Positions 33,840 through 47,200 of a stretch of 64,000 bases of DNA are shown one piece after another (within the stretch, counting starts at the first letter, position 1; each line of letters begins with the position of its first letter). Both the position numbers and the translations under genes were made by a program. The stretch lies in the NCBI GenBank assembly GCA_949987705.1, contig OX465283.1, forward strand, positions 137,604,101 through 137,668,100, written 5' to 3'. The notes beneath the pieces were generated by a model, which was not told the DNA's origin, searched no databases, and saw only the letters and a list, made by a program, of their open reading frames with translations. Source of the DNA: Thereva unica (Eukaryota; Arthropoda; Insecta; Diptera; Therevidae).

Positions 33840-35175
33840 CTGAAAAAATTAGAAGGTATAACCAACACCCTATTTAGCAGTTTTTTTGAGTTTTTATTTT
33901 TCGAGGTTATGTGTGCAGATGAAAATTGCTGATAGACAATACCATAAGGAACAGCCTCTATATTGACGCTTTTTTCGAACCCACCCACCCAGGGCCGGCG
34001 CTTGGGTTTTTTGCGCCCGGTGCATAATGCCATATAGCGCCCTAAAAGCTCTTTAGTTTTTGATCGCAGTGAGTATTATACATTTTGTGTAATGGGCCTC
34101 GGGTTGGGTGCCCGAACGGCCGCCCCAGACCCTTACTCACGAAAATTTGAAACCATACGCCAAACCGAGACTTTTCAAAGCGGTACCCCGGGCCTCAGGA
34201 GAAGGGCAGCTTTTCGGAAGAACCGTGGCGTAGGAAGATGGAATACCACCTAGCGTCGTTCATCACCACTTACCTGAACTCGGCGTCCCCATCCAGTCAG
34301 TTACGGAGTACTCATGAGGAAATCAGAGCCCCCTGAACATCGTCTTACTCTATCAAAAAAACCGCAACAACGTTCCGGTTGGTTGCTTACTGATGAACCC
34401 TTTCTGTCGTAGTTCTTGCCTTTTTAAAATTCATGCCAGGGGTTGTCCCTTGTTTTCCTTTCGGTTTCTTAATAGTTTGTTGGCTTGGGTTTGAAATCCC
34501 GGGTGTGCCTTTGGATAAAAACGGGAACTTCCCTATCTCTTTGTTATTTTCCAAAAAAAAAAAAATCGAGCAAAAAAAGGACCCAGACTTTACTATTTCA
34601 AAAAAATGACCAGACTGACTAAATTCTGAAGTATGAGGGACAGAATTGCTTAACCAAATCCTTTAAAATTATCATCCGTCCTGATAAGTTATTTTGAATA
34701 TCATTGTGACCGTCGATCAGAGCCGTCACTTGAGCTTCACGCGCATCAATATACACAATACATAGGCATCAGAATAATTTTTGCCTTTGTGTAAGCTTAA
34801 TTGGTATAATAAAAATGGATTCCTTTCATAGATGAAAATGAAGTCATCGGAATTATTGAAATTTTTTTAAGTTTTAAATTTTTTTTCAACACCTTAATAT
34901 CTGAAATTGCGCCCCTTTAAAATTCGCCCGGTGCAAGTACACCATTTGTACCTATGAAAGCGCCGCCCCTGCACCCACCCATACCGACGTATACGCATCT
35001 ATATTTAAAAAGAACAACCAAAATGGTAAATTTTTCACAAAATGGCTGATAATTTTCGTAGCGGCGGTTGCTAGAGTTAGAAAATGTCCATTTCGTATAG
35101 TATTCAATGTAACTAACCTGTTCCAAAATAATTTTTGAGGTTGGAAACAATTCCTTATATTTTGCTGACTACGCT
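33840..35175. mobile_element. Diverged second mariner-like MITE, split by a hAT
   Basis: 34985-35165 is an inverted, diverged match to 31105-31300 (the ttacatcgaatactatacg and cgtatagtattcaatgtaac regions correspond). The left part (33840-33989) matches the opposite side. The hAT at 33990-34971 interrupts it. Confidence 0.55.
33990..34971. mobile_element. Non-autonomous hAT with perfect CACCCACC duplication
   Basis: The ends are CAGGGCCGGCGCTTGG (33990) and the inverse of CAGGGGCGGCGCTTTCATAG (ending 34971). The 8-bp CACCCACC is duplicated exactly (33982-33989 and 34972-34979). A GC-rich block ending in an A run (about 34093-34565) looks like a further retrotransposed insert. Related ends recur at 39233, 39893, 54543, 54766 and 55400. 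Confidence 0.8.
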
Positions 35176-35573
35176 ATTAGTTAAATGCAAATAAAGGTTT
35201 TAAAATGTATTTATTTTTTAATTTGTTTGGACTTCCATGGAAACTTTCATCCCCTATTTCACCCCCATGTAGGTGAAATTTCAAAAACACTTCAGCAAAT
35301 GTTGATTTATTTCTTATTATGTGTCTAAATACGAAGTTTTATGATGGGCTTAGTGACGGTTTCCCATACAAAATTGCATCCCCTATATAAACTTCTTCAA
35401 GTATTTTTTCCCCAACAAAAAATACCCTATGTCCTTCTCCAAGGTCTAATCAATTTCTGTACCCAATTTTATCAAAATCGGTTCGGCGGTTTAGGCGTGA
35501 AAGTGTAACAGATAGACAGACATAGTAACTTTCGTTTCTATAATATTAGTAAGTATAAAAGCCTTAAGGTGCG
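35176..35573. other. Intergenic, no gene seen
   Basis: Non-coding sequence, with no recognisable boundary. Confidence 0.35.
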
Positions 35574-35868
35574 ATTCCTATGCTACGTAACGACCGCAGG
35601 CGTGCAGCTCCGGTCGTGTGATCCGAGTCGCTCGGCTAGTGCAATTCTATTGTGAACGTCATGGCAAATGGAACAGTTTTGGCTGTGCATCTTCTATATG
35701 ATGAGGAGGAGGAAGAAGAGTTGTCATTACTGGCACAGCTTCAAATATCCAAGCCTAATCAATTACGCCTTGTAAGGAGCGAAGAGGGATTTCAGAATAT
35801 TTTACTTCACAGACATCTTCTACACGATCAATCAATTTTTAGAAAATTTTCCGGTTTAGCACCATAGC
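35574..35868 (+). mobile_element. 5' part of a PIF/Harbinger element with transposase N-terminus
   Basis: An AGGTGCGATTCCTATGCTAC end follows TTA at about 35571-35573, the Harbinger end and target type. A 71-residue frame starts at 35652. It has an acidic EEEEEE stretch, a leucine-rich helix, then EEGFQNILLHRHLLHDQ and SIFRKFSG, like the N-terminal helix block of Harbinger nucleases. The frame stops at 35867; the rest of the element appears displaced by the RTE insertion. Confidence 0.5.
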
Positions 35869-35913
35869 TAGTAGTTATAGACCGCTTAATATTGACTGTT
35901 TGTTACAGAATAT

Positions 35914-38900
35914 GGGGGGGCAAAACCGTACCGTAACCTCCTCGCTGGTGCTCCTTGATAACCAACCGACGACGGACGTACCCAGTGCCCGGGGGTATAG
36001 CTGGGCCACCCTATCCGATGGGGTATAATTCACGGATCCGGTCCTCCTGGTAGTGGGGTTGGGCATTGGGCTAACTACCGGACCCTGTAAAAACACATCA
36101 GTTAAGAAACCCGAAGCAAAGCCTCGGAACGGACGGGAAAAACGGCAACGACTACGGCAACAGCACCTGGAAATGATTTTCGGAACATGGAATACGCGAA
36201 GTATGTACAGAACTGCAGCAGTTAAGTCACTATTAGACGAAGTAAGCAGATATAAAATAAAATTACTCGCGTTACAAGAGATCAGATGGATAGGAGACGG
36301 GACAATGGACCTTGGCAACTACAGGATATTCTACAGCTGCGGAAGGGAACATCACTTAGGAGTAGGCTTCGTAGTGCACAATTCAATTATAGATAATGTG
36401 ATAGAGAGTTCACGCCAATCAGTGAACGATTATGTTCAATACGACTCCGAACGAAGTTCTTTACCCTCTCAATCATAAACGTAAACACGGAGACGGAGGA
36501 GAAAGCGGACACGACAAAGGACACTTTTTATTATAAGCTTGAGCGCGCATATGATACGACCCCTTCCAATGACATCAAGATGGTGATAGGAGCCCTCAAC
36601 GCCAAAATTGGAAGAGAGAACTGGCACAGACCGACCATTGGAAAGGAAAGTCTTCACGAAACATCAAACGATAACGGACAACGTGTCATCGATTTCGCAA
36701 TGAGTAAAAATATGATTGTCAGCTCAACATATTTCCCAAGAAAGGACATTCACAAATACACATGGCAATCCCCCAGCGAAAGATACTGCAATCAAATAGA
36801 CCATATTCTAATAGACAGAAAGGCAGTTTCCAGTATCCTGCAAGTAAGAAGCTGTAGGGGTGCAAATTGTGAATCGGACCACTTTCTAGTTAAAGCTAGA
36901 TTCAGATGTTGGCTGCCTACTCAAGAAAGAAGAAACAGCAAACAAAAGAAATTCGACGTCGATCGCTTCCAAGAACAGCCCGTGTTGGAGAGATATCAGG
37001 AAACTCTAGCAGAAAGGATAGGTATAAATAATGAAGATACAGTCGAGGGAAAATGGATGAGATTGAAGACGGTACTGACAGATGTCACGAAGGAAACTGT
37101 AGGGTATAAACGCACAGCCAGAGCCAGTGACTGGTACGACGAGGAATGCAAAGCAGCTATAAAGGCCAGAAATAAAAATAGGAGAATATACATAGAGAGA
37201 CCGACGAGGAGTAAGAAATTGAAATACGAGGAAACAAGAAGAACCGCAAAAAACATCTGCAGGAAGAAGAAAAGGCAATTCCTCAACAATCACATCCTGA
37301 GAGCAGAGGAAAACTTTGCCCAAAACAAAACACGGGAAGCATACAGGGAAGTAAACTTCTTTAAGAAAGGCTTCAAACCCTCCTCCGGTATATGCAGAAC
37401 AAAAGAAGGCACTATAGGCCCAGGCAGCGAAGATGTAAAGAAAAGATGGAAGGAATTTTTTAGCAAGCTGCTGAACGCAAATGAGAGCATCAGACATGTA
37501 CCAGAACCCCGTCTACAACATAACGATGACACCAGAGAAACAAATGTACTCACTCTGGAAGAAGAACAAAGTGCCATACGATCATTAAAAAACAATAAAT
37601 CTCCAGGAATTGATAACATCCCAGCAGAGTTGATCAAACAAGGAGGCGAATCGCTCTCAGCAGCCATACACGAATTACTATGCTGCATATGGAGGAATGA
37701 AAAAATGCCTGAAGAATGGGAGCAAAGCATTATCTGCCCAATACACAAGAAAGGGGACAGATTCAACTGTGAAAACTATAGAGGCATATCTCTTTTAAGC
37801 ACAGCATATAAAATAATGACCAATATAATTAAGACCAGACTGAAACCTTACGCAGAAGCTGCAATAAGTGAATACCAAGCTGGATTCAGAAGAAATAGGT
37901 CAACAATGGATCAACTTTTTACAATAAGGCAAATCCTCCGAAAATGCTGGGAATACAACATTGACGTGTATCAACTTTTCATCGACTTTAAACAAGCATA
38001 CGACAGCATCGACAGGGAGCAAATGTATGCAACAATGCTGGACCTAAACTTCCCCCTGAAGATAATAAAATTAACAAAAATGACAATGGAAAATACAAGA
38101 TGTGCAGTCAGAATACAAGGAGAATTGACGGAGTCCTTCCCAGTCAAGCAAGGCTTAAAGCAGGGCGATGGGCTGGCACCCATGCTATTTAATATCTGCC
38201 TAGAACCCGGCAACCCGGCTTAACAAATCCAAACAGTTGGCAGGATATGCCGACGATATAAACTGCCTTGCAAGATCACTGTCATATCTTAGAGAAACAT
38301 TTACAGAATTAGAAGATGGAGCAAAACATATAGGGCTGCAAATAAACGCAGAGAAAAGTAAGATTCTAATTCAATCAAGGGTGGAAAGAAGAAGAAGAAA
38401 CCACAATACCACCTTGGGGGAATATAACTTTGAACGGGTAAACCAATTTAACTACCTGGGGTCCACAGTCAGCGAAGACAACGATGAAACGATAGACGTA
38501 CAAAGAAGAATAAACGCACTACTTCTCACTACTGCCAGTCATGAAATCCAGAGACATCCACAGAAAAACTAAAATAAGAATCTACAAAACCATCATACGT
38601 ACAGTAGCTACGTATGGATGTGAAGCATGGAGTATCTCCCAGAAATCCGCAGACAAGCTGGATATATTTGAGAGGAAGGTTCTCCGAAGGATATACGGCC
38701 CAATCAATGAAGACAGTGCATGGAGAATACGCTACAATCACGAATTGTACGACTTATACAAAGAATGTAAACTTTCGACCCATGCCAAACTACTACGTTT
38801 ACGTTGGGCCGGCCATGTCCAAAGAATGGATGACTCGAGGATACCAAAAAAAGCCCTGTATCTACTACCAGATGGCAAAAGACCAGTTGGCAAACCACGG

Positions 38901-40955
38901 TTAAGGTGGGAAGATAATGTCAAGGCCGATGCAACAAAACTGCTCAACACAAGAAACTGGAGACAAGCTGCGGAGCAGAGAGACGTCTGGAGGAAGAAGC
39001 TGATGGAGGCAGTGGCGTAGCGTGGGGGGTGCCGAGGGGGCCATTGCCCCGGGCGGCGTAGTTGTTGGGGGCGGCGGCCAAACTAGAGATCTTGCCGGCA
39101 ACATGAAGCCCTAACCATTGCCACATCCAGCACGATGTCCTGGCTGATGGTGTCTACAGGCCAAACCCAAATGGGAAGGGAAGTGAAGTGATGTGAAATT
39201 AGGTACCATTCCATATAAATGTATGAGAGCAAGGGCGGCGCTTTCATAGGTGAAAATGGTGCACTTGCACCGGGCGCAATTTCAGAAATTAAGACTTAAA
39301 AAAAATTGAAAAAAATGAAAAAGTGATCCCATTGTCATATATTACACGGAATGCATCTTCTATGCGTTTTACCATTGTCTTCTGCAAGGTGTGACCAATG
39401 CAATTTCATTTAGTTCGCCTGATTTTGTCGTCTATCCTTTCTTGGCTGGTCGCGGTGCCATAGGTCATGATTTGTAATTCAAATTAGTCGTACAATTATA
39501 GATCACTACTTCGGCGAGAAACACCTGGATCGCCTTTGTTCTGAAGTTTTTGATAGCGGCTTCTATGTCCAGTAAGGCTGTTAAGTGGACTGCTTTGTTA
39601 TGTAAGACTCTACCGTAGAAACCAATACATGCAGTGCAGTGACCATCTATTATCCTTCGAAATATAAAGGATTGGAGAACGACATAGAGACCTCCGTTAT
39701 GGAGATTCGAGTTTATAGTATCTATTATTAAAGCTGGAAATAGTTAAGGAAGTGCAGCGCATAATGAAAATCATCGGAGAGCATTACTCAGCATTAGCGG
39801 GAGAGTTTTGTGAACTTAAGGCGTAAGTAAACTCAGCACAAAAGCAAGATCCCGAAGCAAATCCTGATTGGACAAAGGCAAGGGCGCGCTTTCATAGATG
39901 CAACTGGTGTATTTGCACTGGGCGCAATTGGACAGGGCACAATTTCAAAAAAAGTGAAAGAAAAATACCGTGCCTTCATTCTCAATGAGTGTTTGTGTCG
40001 TCTTCGTTTTTATACAAACAGAGTGACGTTGCTCTCTTGTATGGGACTCTCAATGTGCATGGAAACAGCGATATTAAGATTCCCTTCTTTTATGACGCGG
40101 GCTGTAAATGCTGAAGTTTGAGAAGGGCTCCAACAGCTGCCGCATTTGTCGTTAAAATCGCCTGTAATAGTATTGTGCTACGATGATGGGAAATGAAACC
40201 TCCAGATATTGGAACAGAAAAGAGTTTAAGCTTAAGCTCGCGCGTCTACGAGGCTTTCTATCTAAAGACAGACTGAAATAAATTACAGAGAGAAATTACT
40301 GATTCCAGCTCTCTGGGTTTGTTAAAGTTTATAATTTAGGTCAACCTTGATGCACGGATATAGCCTGCGCCAAAACAATTGGAAATCTCAAAATCGATTT
40401 TTTAATGCGCAGTGAAAGTCTCAAATCCTCACCACGAAAGTAGATTCGAAAAGAAAAGTGCACCTCGTCATTTCGTTCGTTTAAAGCCCCAAATCACCCG
40501 CTCATTTATATGTTCAATCACAATTCAATCCGTCTCATTACGACTCTTGTCCTGGTCAGATGCTATGGTGGAGTGTTGTTCCCGGTAAACGAGTTTCAAA
40601 AGGGAAATTAAAATGCATATGCGCTTGAATTTTATCCATACACGGAATGTTAATGTATGTAGAGTTGTCATTTCCTCACCTTCGCGTAAAATTCCCATTT
40701 ATTTTGGCGCGCACTATACCGAACATTCATTAGTTACATATAATTCATTGCGTTTACATGATGCCTTGAATTCTTGGATTGAAAATTACTTGAAATTCAA
40801 GTTGGGTTTTGATTCATTGATTATAAGAATCAATTCGAAAGTAGGGGGCAGCAAATTTATGGTTCGCCCCGGGTGGCACAAATCCACGCTACGCCACTGG
40901 ATGGAGGTCAAGGCTCGAATTGGGCTGTAGAGCCATCGAAGAAGAAGAAGTTACA
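35914..40955 (+). pseudogene. Nearly full-length decayed RTE-clade LINE, interrupted near its end by a hAT
   Basis: The apurinic-type endonuclease starts at about 36170 (MIFGTWNTRSM, then LQEIRW) and continues after a frameshift near 36470 with INAKIGRE-like sequence, QIDHILIDRK and CESDHFLV. The RT domain follows: PGIDNIPAELIKQGG, ICPIHKKGDRFNCENYRGIS, EYQAGFRRNRST, FIDFKQAYDSI (motif A), KQGDGLAPMLFN (motif B). After a small lesion near 38205-38235 comes GYADDINCLA, so the catalytic Asp pair is intact. The C-terminal tail (ATYGCEAWS, ERKVLRRIYGP, LRWAGHVQRM) starts in a new frame near 38541. The hAT at 39010-40899 splits the last codons. The 3' end with GAA repeats is at about 40955. Only about three frame lesions separate it from a full ORF2. 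Confidence 0.85.
39010..40899. mobile_element. Non-autonomous hAT (1.89 kb) with perfect GATGGAGG duplication
   Basis: CAGTGGCGTAGCGTGG (39010) and its exact inverse (ending 40899) are flanked by GATGGAGG on both sides (39002-39009 and 40900-40907). No transposase is visible. Inside are two partial copies of the CAGGGGCGGCGCTTTCATAG hAT family (from about 39233 and 39893). A second copy of the whole element, inverted, is at 53183-55436. Confidence 0.85.
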
Positions 40956-41245
40956 GAATATGTTAAGGGATGCATTTCTTGAAGAAAATGTGCAATGCTT
41001 TTTGAGGCTTCAAACTCAGATGATAACCGCCACAAAATTTGATTCCTTTGCATGCTGGGGTAGGCTTTGCAAACATTGAAGGCTTTGAAATAAGAGAAGG
41101 TTTTTCTGATTACTTCCAGAGTAGCACTGGATCTCTACATTGGCAAATGAAACAAGTGAACAGAACAGACAAAAATGATTGAAAATATTTTCATTATACT
41201 CGCTATTTAAACGCACACATTGGAATCTTTTTTTTTGGCGTGCTT

Positions 41246-42851
41246 ACCCTGCAAACATTACGAATCGAAATCGAATCGAAAACGAGTCGCGAAATCACAT
41301 CGAGAAGACGTCGAGACGAGATTCGATATCGAAACGAAATCGATTTGTAAACGGTGAAAAAGAAATGTTATAGTAAATCGCTTTGATGACCCTATAACGA
41401 TTCGTAGTAGCGACTTTCAATCGAAGAGTTCCTAATTAATGTTCTTTGGTGGGCGGGAAGAAATTGTAAAAAAATGTAAACAAACAAGTGCATATGATGA
41501 GTGATGATCAATTAAAAAAAAAGACGGGAAGTGCCATGGCTTCTCGATGGCACAGTAGACATGAATATGTCTTATCCCTGGAGTCTATTTGTTTCTTGTT
41601 CTCATTGGAAATCACCTTCTTGTTCTTATTAAAGAACCCCTGGAGGGGGTCGAAAGGAATGCACACAACAATATATATCTGTCTCGCTTCAATACATACC
41701 ATTCAACCACCTTATCCTTTTCCACAATGTAACAGAATACAAACACACGAAACGAAATCGTTCAAAATAAAAAAATTGTGCTTTTGCAAAAATTCTAAAC
41801 GCACCGCGACCGCACCACACTCAATCCGCAAACTGCGTAGTAAGAAAATTCCCTGATATCGTCTCTGATTCCGCCCCGCTTCGAAAACACAAAAATATCG
41901 CGCAACGGACGACTCAAGCACACCTTTTCTAATGGGGCCCATCCACAGGCCAACTAGTTGTCCAAACTGAGTTGTGTTGTCACTGTATCGCATCGTGTGT
42001 GGGGCAGTTGGCAAACTGATTTGAAAGTTGGGGTTTCAGTTGGGATAAATCAAAATCTTTTAATTTTATGGGGGCGGGGCCTATAGTTTTGGCAACTAGT
42101 TGCACTGTGTGTATTGCAGTTTAGCAAACTACTTGGATGAATTAAGCCTGAATTCGAAGAATAATATTTTTTTTGCAAGTTTATTTTGCATTATTTTTAA
42201 TTTAAATTATGAAAGTTCACATAATATTAAATTATTTTCATTATTTATACTTTTAGAATTTAATTTATATTTTAAAAAATATAAATATTCATATTAATAA
42301 TTTAAAAAAATTATAATTAATCTAAAAAATCATGTTTCTCCAATTTTTATTATTATAAAACTTAGTCGCGGGTTTTCTACAATTTCATTTAACTTTCAAA
42401 TTGCCTATAAAATATCGAATTGACAGTTGAAATATCAACTCAGTTGAAGCGTTTGTGGCAAAACAACAACTTTTTACACAACTCAGTTTGGGCAACTAGT
42501 TGGCCCGTGGATGGGCCCCTTAAGCTGTTTAAAAAATCTCACACAAAGTAAAAAATCCTCGACACTTTTTCTCACTCTTGGAACAAGAACTCGCAGCGAT
42601 TGAACAAAAAAAAGTCCACCCAATGACGACGAAAGAATAAACAAAGCAAAACAAAAACAAAATGAGTCAAGGAATGTGACGACTTCCGTTCCGCACATTC
42701 TTTTGAATAGACTCCAGGGATAAGACATATTCAATGTCAAAAATTATAATACCCTAACTATTTCTGCGGTAAAGGTTACCGTTTATGATTAAATGGAATC
42801 GACTCGTAAATGAGTAATAAAGCGATGAGTCGATAAAATGTTTACAGGGAA
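41246..42851. mobile_element. Foldback element with CCCTGYAAACATT ends, holding a nested MITE
   Basis: ACCCTGCAAACATTACGA (from about 41246) is mirrored by the inverse of TTCCCTGTAAACATTTTA (ending about 42851). Inner arms also pair: gaatatgtcttatccctgga at about 41561 with its inverse near 42715-42735. The interior is non-coding. The target duplication is not resolved. Confidence 0.55.
41934..42519. mobile_element. 586-bp MITE nested in the foldback
   Basis: Terminal repeats of about 45 bp start GGGGCCCATCCAC and continue with ggccaactagttg and ccaaactgagttg, mirrored at the right end (42472-42519). The interior is very AT-rich. The flanking 3 bp (AAT, TTA) do not match, so the superfamily is open. 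Confidence 0.65.
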
Positions 42852-43047
42852 CTGTTATGAATAGACAGGACGGCAGAGCTTACAATTTTTGCATTAAGGT
42901 TACGTGGAGGTCTGCCATGATGCACCTCGAATCCCAAAATTTTCGAAATTCAAAATGGCCGCCGCAATATGAACGAAAATGGACACCCATATATGAATTT
43001 GCTAATTGTGTCCTAATTTCCATGAAAATCATTATCTGGGGGTTTTT

Positions 43048-43326
43048 AAGGTTGTTAATAGAACAACTCGACTGTGGAATAGTCTCTCGCAGTCAGTATT
43101 TCCGAGCTCCTACAACATCCAAGAGTTCAAACGCAGGGTTCATCACCACCTTCTTCAATACCCCCCCGTTCCTTTTAACCCTTAACCTATACCCCCCTCC
43201 CCTCCCGTACTAAGCTTACTGCTAGACATTGCACCATGACGTGACAAATGACATGACGGACTGGTAGTACAAAGGGTGACTCCTGAGCTTAGCACTGTCA
43301 CATAAAAAAAAAAAAAAAAAAAAAAA
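43048..43326 (+). mobile_element. 5'-truncated CR1/Jockey-group LINE with poly(A) tail
   Basis: It begins inside ORF2 at [15 protein letters not shown], then EFKRRVHHHLLQ, the usual C-terminal block, followed by a 3' UTR shared with 26694-26776 and 48639-48735 and a run of about 23 A. The intact A run suggests a fairly young insertion. Confidence 0.7.
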
Positions 43327-44217
43327 CGAATTTATGATCAAAAATTTTTAAATTACGGGGCTGATATGGCGGAAGAATTTTGCCAAATAAGGGTCATATT
43401 TGAAAAACTATCAAAAAATCCGAAGAAATAGCAAACATGCATTTCTTTTTGCTTTCCAGCCAAAACAGTGCGTACGGACTATGATTCTTTCTATAAAATC
43501 CACCTCAATTCAATATTTCTGACGGTTTACCCTCGAGGAAGAAACCTAGTTTCGTTACCAGAATATTTTAATATCTTAGTCTGGACAATAACATTAGTTT
43601 TTTTCTAGGCCAAAAATATTTGTTTTGCTCTATAACATTATCAGTTGCACAAAATCAAAAACCTAATTTATATAGTCTGGTTAATAGTAGTAAATTGTAG
43701 TCACTTTCTGGTTACATTAAATTATTCTTCTGACGTGTTCCTTTAAATAAAATCTTAATTATAAGAGTTAATAATAAATTTTTACAATTATTGAAAAGTT
43801 GTAGTTTATAAGATTATTATTAATCTTTTGATTCTGTAAACATTTAATTTCAGCAGTTAGAGATTACGGTGTTTTTTACGAGTCAAACCATAATATAAAC
43901 ACCTTAGCGTCATCTTTCGAATAATAGAAAAGCAATTCAGAAGTATGAAGATGTTTATTATCTTTCATTTTATATTTACCACATAAACAATAATAAAATT
44001 GACATATTTCAATTTAAATCCAAAGGAGTAGAATCTGGTTAAATACTAGTCAGTTCTGCTACAATTTCTCACTTTTAATATGATGTGAAGAAAAATTTAT
44101 CAGTCAGCAAGAGCTCCGATAGTAGAGGTCAAAAGAGTTCTCTTATAATCAAATTCAAGCAATTGTATTCCATTAAAGTAGAGTTTTCCGAATTAGTTTA
44201 AAAAGATAAAACGCGAA
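43327..44217. other. Upstream region of APN-3
   Basis: AT-rich and without a gene; it should contain the APN-3 promoter. No TATA box or initiator can be placed with confidence. Confidence 0.4.
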
Positions 44218-47200
44218 ATGAAGATGCTTTTAAGTGTCATCGGTTTCGCTCTGTTGTTTCACTGCGTAGTTGCTGAATTTGATCTTCTGCATCCACGGTT
44301 ACCGAATGACACAAAACCGATTTCTTACAACTTGCATATTACTACAAATATACATAACATCATTGATACGGAATATGAATACAATGGCACTGTGGATATA
44401 AGAATAGAAGTCGTTGAAAATACGAACAAGATAGTTCTTCACGCATCGGACCTAAACATAGTCAATCTAAGTTTGGTTGACGAACATGGATATCATTTTA
44501 GTGACTTGCAGTATGAATACGATGAAAGAAATGGAACATTATTTAGTGACTTACTAACCATTTCATCATCTTCACATCCCTTGGAGCTTCAAGCCGGGAA
44601 AGAGTACAATTTGAAAATTTCTTATACCGGAACTTTATATCAGGAGTCAGACGAAGGATTCTATACAAGCCTAAGTGAAGATGTAGATGGGAAGCAAGTG
44701 TAAGCATAGTCTGTAATATTAGCACGATCACATCTAGCCTTAGTATTTTATTTGTAACATGTAACTTCAGAATTTTTTAGGTGGATAGCATCGACTGATT
44801 TTCAGCCGACTGCAGCAAGAAACGCATTTCCTTGTTACGATGAGCCCGCCCTAAAAGCTAGATTCAAAATCAGCATCACCCATGGAAAGAACTTCTCAGC
44901 AATTTCAAATATGCCTGCAATTGGCAACCCTGCAATAAAGTAGGTAAATTTTTTGTATATTTTTCATGAGTAAAGATAACTGAAAAACCTCCTCAACAGC
45001 GAAAATGACATGGTAACAACAACATTTATGGAGTCACCATTAATGTCCACATATATTGTGGCTTTCGTCATATCAAACTATGAGCATACAACATCAACGT
45101 ATGGCAACATTACTCAACGTTTATTTTATCCACATGGGTTTGATGGCAGGGGGAATCTTACCTTAAACGTTTCAGCTGATATTCTAAATACGTTTCGTGA
45201 TTACTTTGGAATATCATATAAATTACCCAAAATGGATCACTTAAGCGTATCAAGTCGAATTGGCAGAGCTATGGAAAATTGGGGATTGACAATATACAAG
45301 CATGAATTTTTGATTGGTAATTTTAGTAAATCGAAAATGTCGTACTATAAAACTGCAATGAGTACGGCACATGAGATGGCGCATCAATGGTTCGGCAATT
45401 TGGTAACTCATAAATGGTGGACGTATGCTTGGTTGAATGAAGGATTTGCTACATTTTACAGCTTTAAGTTTTTGAATGAGGTTTGTATAATTATTTTGAT
45501 ATTTTTATTATATAGTAAGCAGGAAAAATTTAGTTTAATGGTTTTCGTGAACTTGTTGAAATATGTTTAAAAATTTCATACTTAGTTTATTTGTGATGTC
45601 ATCCCACTCATTTAATAGCGCTACAGACCAAGTCAATTCATGGCTTCTTCTAAGACATTTCTCCATTCCGACGGTGCCTCAGCCGTCACAGAGTTTTTCT
45701 ATCTCCTCCTTTGTCTAACTACTGGTTGTTTTCCGATATTTCTGCAACAAAGAGCCGTTTTGATATACGGTTACCCTCCATCCTGAATACGTGGCCGGCA
45801 AGTTAAAGTCTGTTAATTTTTTTAAAGGTTGAGAGTTTTGTGTGGTCAAAACTCTTATATCTCTTGTGCCATATTCCACCATATATCGTTTGTTGGGCTA
45901 ATTATGCACCTGAGAAATTTTCTATCGAACATGTTGACTCGCTGCATGTCCTGCGTCATACTCCAAGTTTCAGTAACATAGTACAGTACTGGTCGTTAGG
46001 ACCGTGCCTGGCCAGCGTTCAAAATAAAAGCCGGGTAAGTCCCCAAGGAAAGTGCGACGAATACGGTTAATGGTCGATTCACACATATCCGTAACGGCAC
46101 GGCGCCGGTGCTTTCTTCGTCTGGTTCTTGCGCAAGCCAAAGGCTACCTATTCGTCACACCTACACCTTCGGCCTGTTTCTCAGTTCCAGACGATTTCAT
46201 TTCATGACTGCAAACGCATCAATTTGCAGCAACTTGAGTTTGCGTGTCGAGAGTTATCTTGGGATTCTGTTTACTCAAGCTATAATATAAATGAAAAATG
46301 AAAAACTTCAAGCGTTTTATGACTCTATTAGACCTTTATATGAAATGTTTGTTTCTCTAAGGTTAATAAGTTTTTATCCACGACGGTGTCCTTGGTTCAC
46401 GCGTAATGGTGCGTCCACACTACGCGAACTTAGGTCATACGCGCTTTTGTCTCTTTTTTTTCATATAGAGTGATGAATGGCTTTTTTTGTGATATTTTTA
46501 ATGGAAAAGGCAGTACGGCCAAACTGCACGGTCAAAAGGCTGTGCTTAAAAAGGCACATTTTACGTCCACACAATACGGGCTTTTCAGAAGAGTGTACGG
46601 CCTTGCATATGAAAATTGATTTGTTTTCTCAATTTGTACTCACGATGCAGAAAATTAAAAGTTCATGCGCGCTTTTGGCTGAGGCCGTACGGCTGAAAGC
46701 GCGTGGGATCCAAGTCCGCGTAGTGTGGACGGCCCATAAAGTGCATATTTCAATAGCTGAAAGGGACTTCTTGCATCATCGGTATAAAAAACGCGTAATG
46801 AGGATGTGCGCAGGTTGTACAAACGAGCTCGCAATAGGACAGTATCTTTAATTCGTTCAGCAGTTCACGCATATCTCCAACTACTGTCTTACGTGTTCCC
46901 AATTTCCAACACAATGGAAGCCAGCGTTGGTGGTACCTATTCCAAAAACAATTTCCCCTTTGCATCCCTCTGATTTCCGTCCAATTAGTCTTTTATGTGT
47001 TTTGTCGAAAGTATTTGAAAAAGTAATTTTTAAGCAACTTATTTCTTATATTGAAGAAAACTGTCTTGTTTCTGAATGGCAATCTGGCTTTAGAACTGGA
47101 CATAGTTGTGAAACTGCACTACTAAAAGTCTCTTTTGATATCTATGATGCTTTGGACAACCGTAAAGTAACTTTCTTGACTTTACTCGACTTCTCGAAAG

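Noticed and set aside
36875..38215. Long minus-strand open frames opposite the RTE ORF2
   Set aside because: They mirror the well-supported + strand RT frame and contain no domain; they are shadows of its codon pattern.
40613..40930. A 105-codon frame crossing the right end of the hAT at 40899
   Set aside because: It runs across a transposon boundary into the RTE tail, has no domain, and is not shared as a frame with the second hAT copy.
41488..42014. Coding frames on both strands near 41.5-42.0 kb
   Set aside because: The region is foldback and MITE sequence; the frames overlap inverted arms and show no protein motif.
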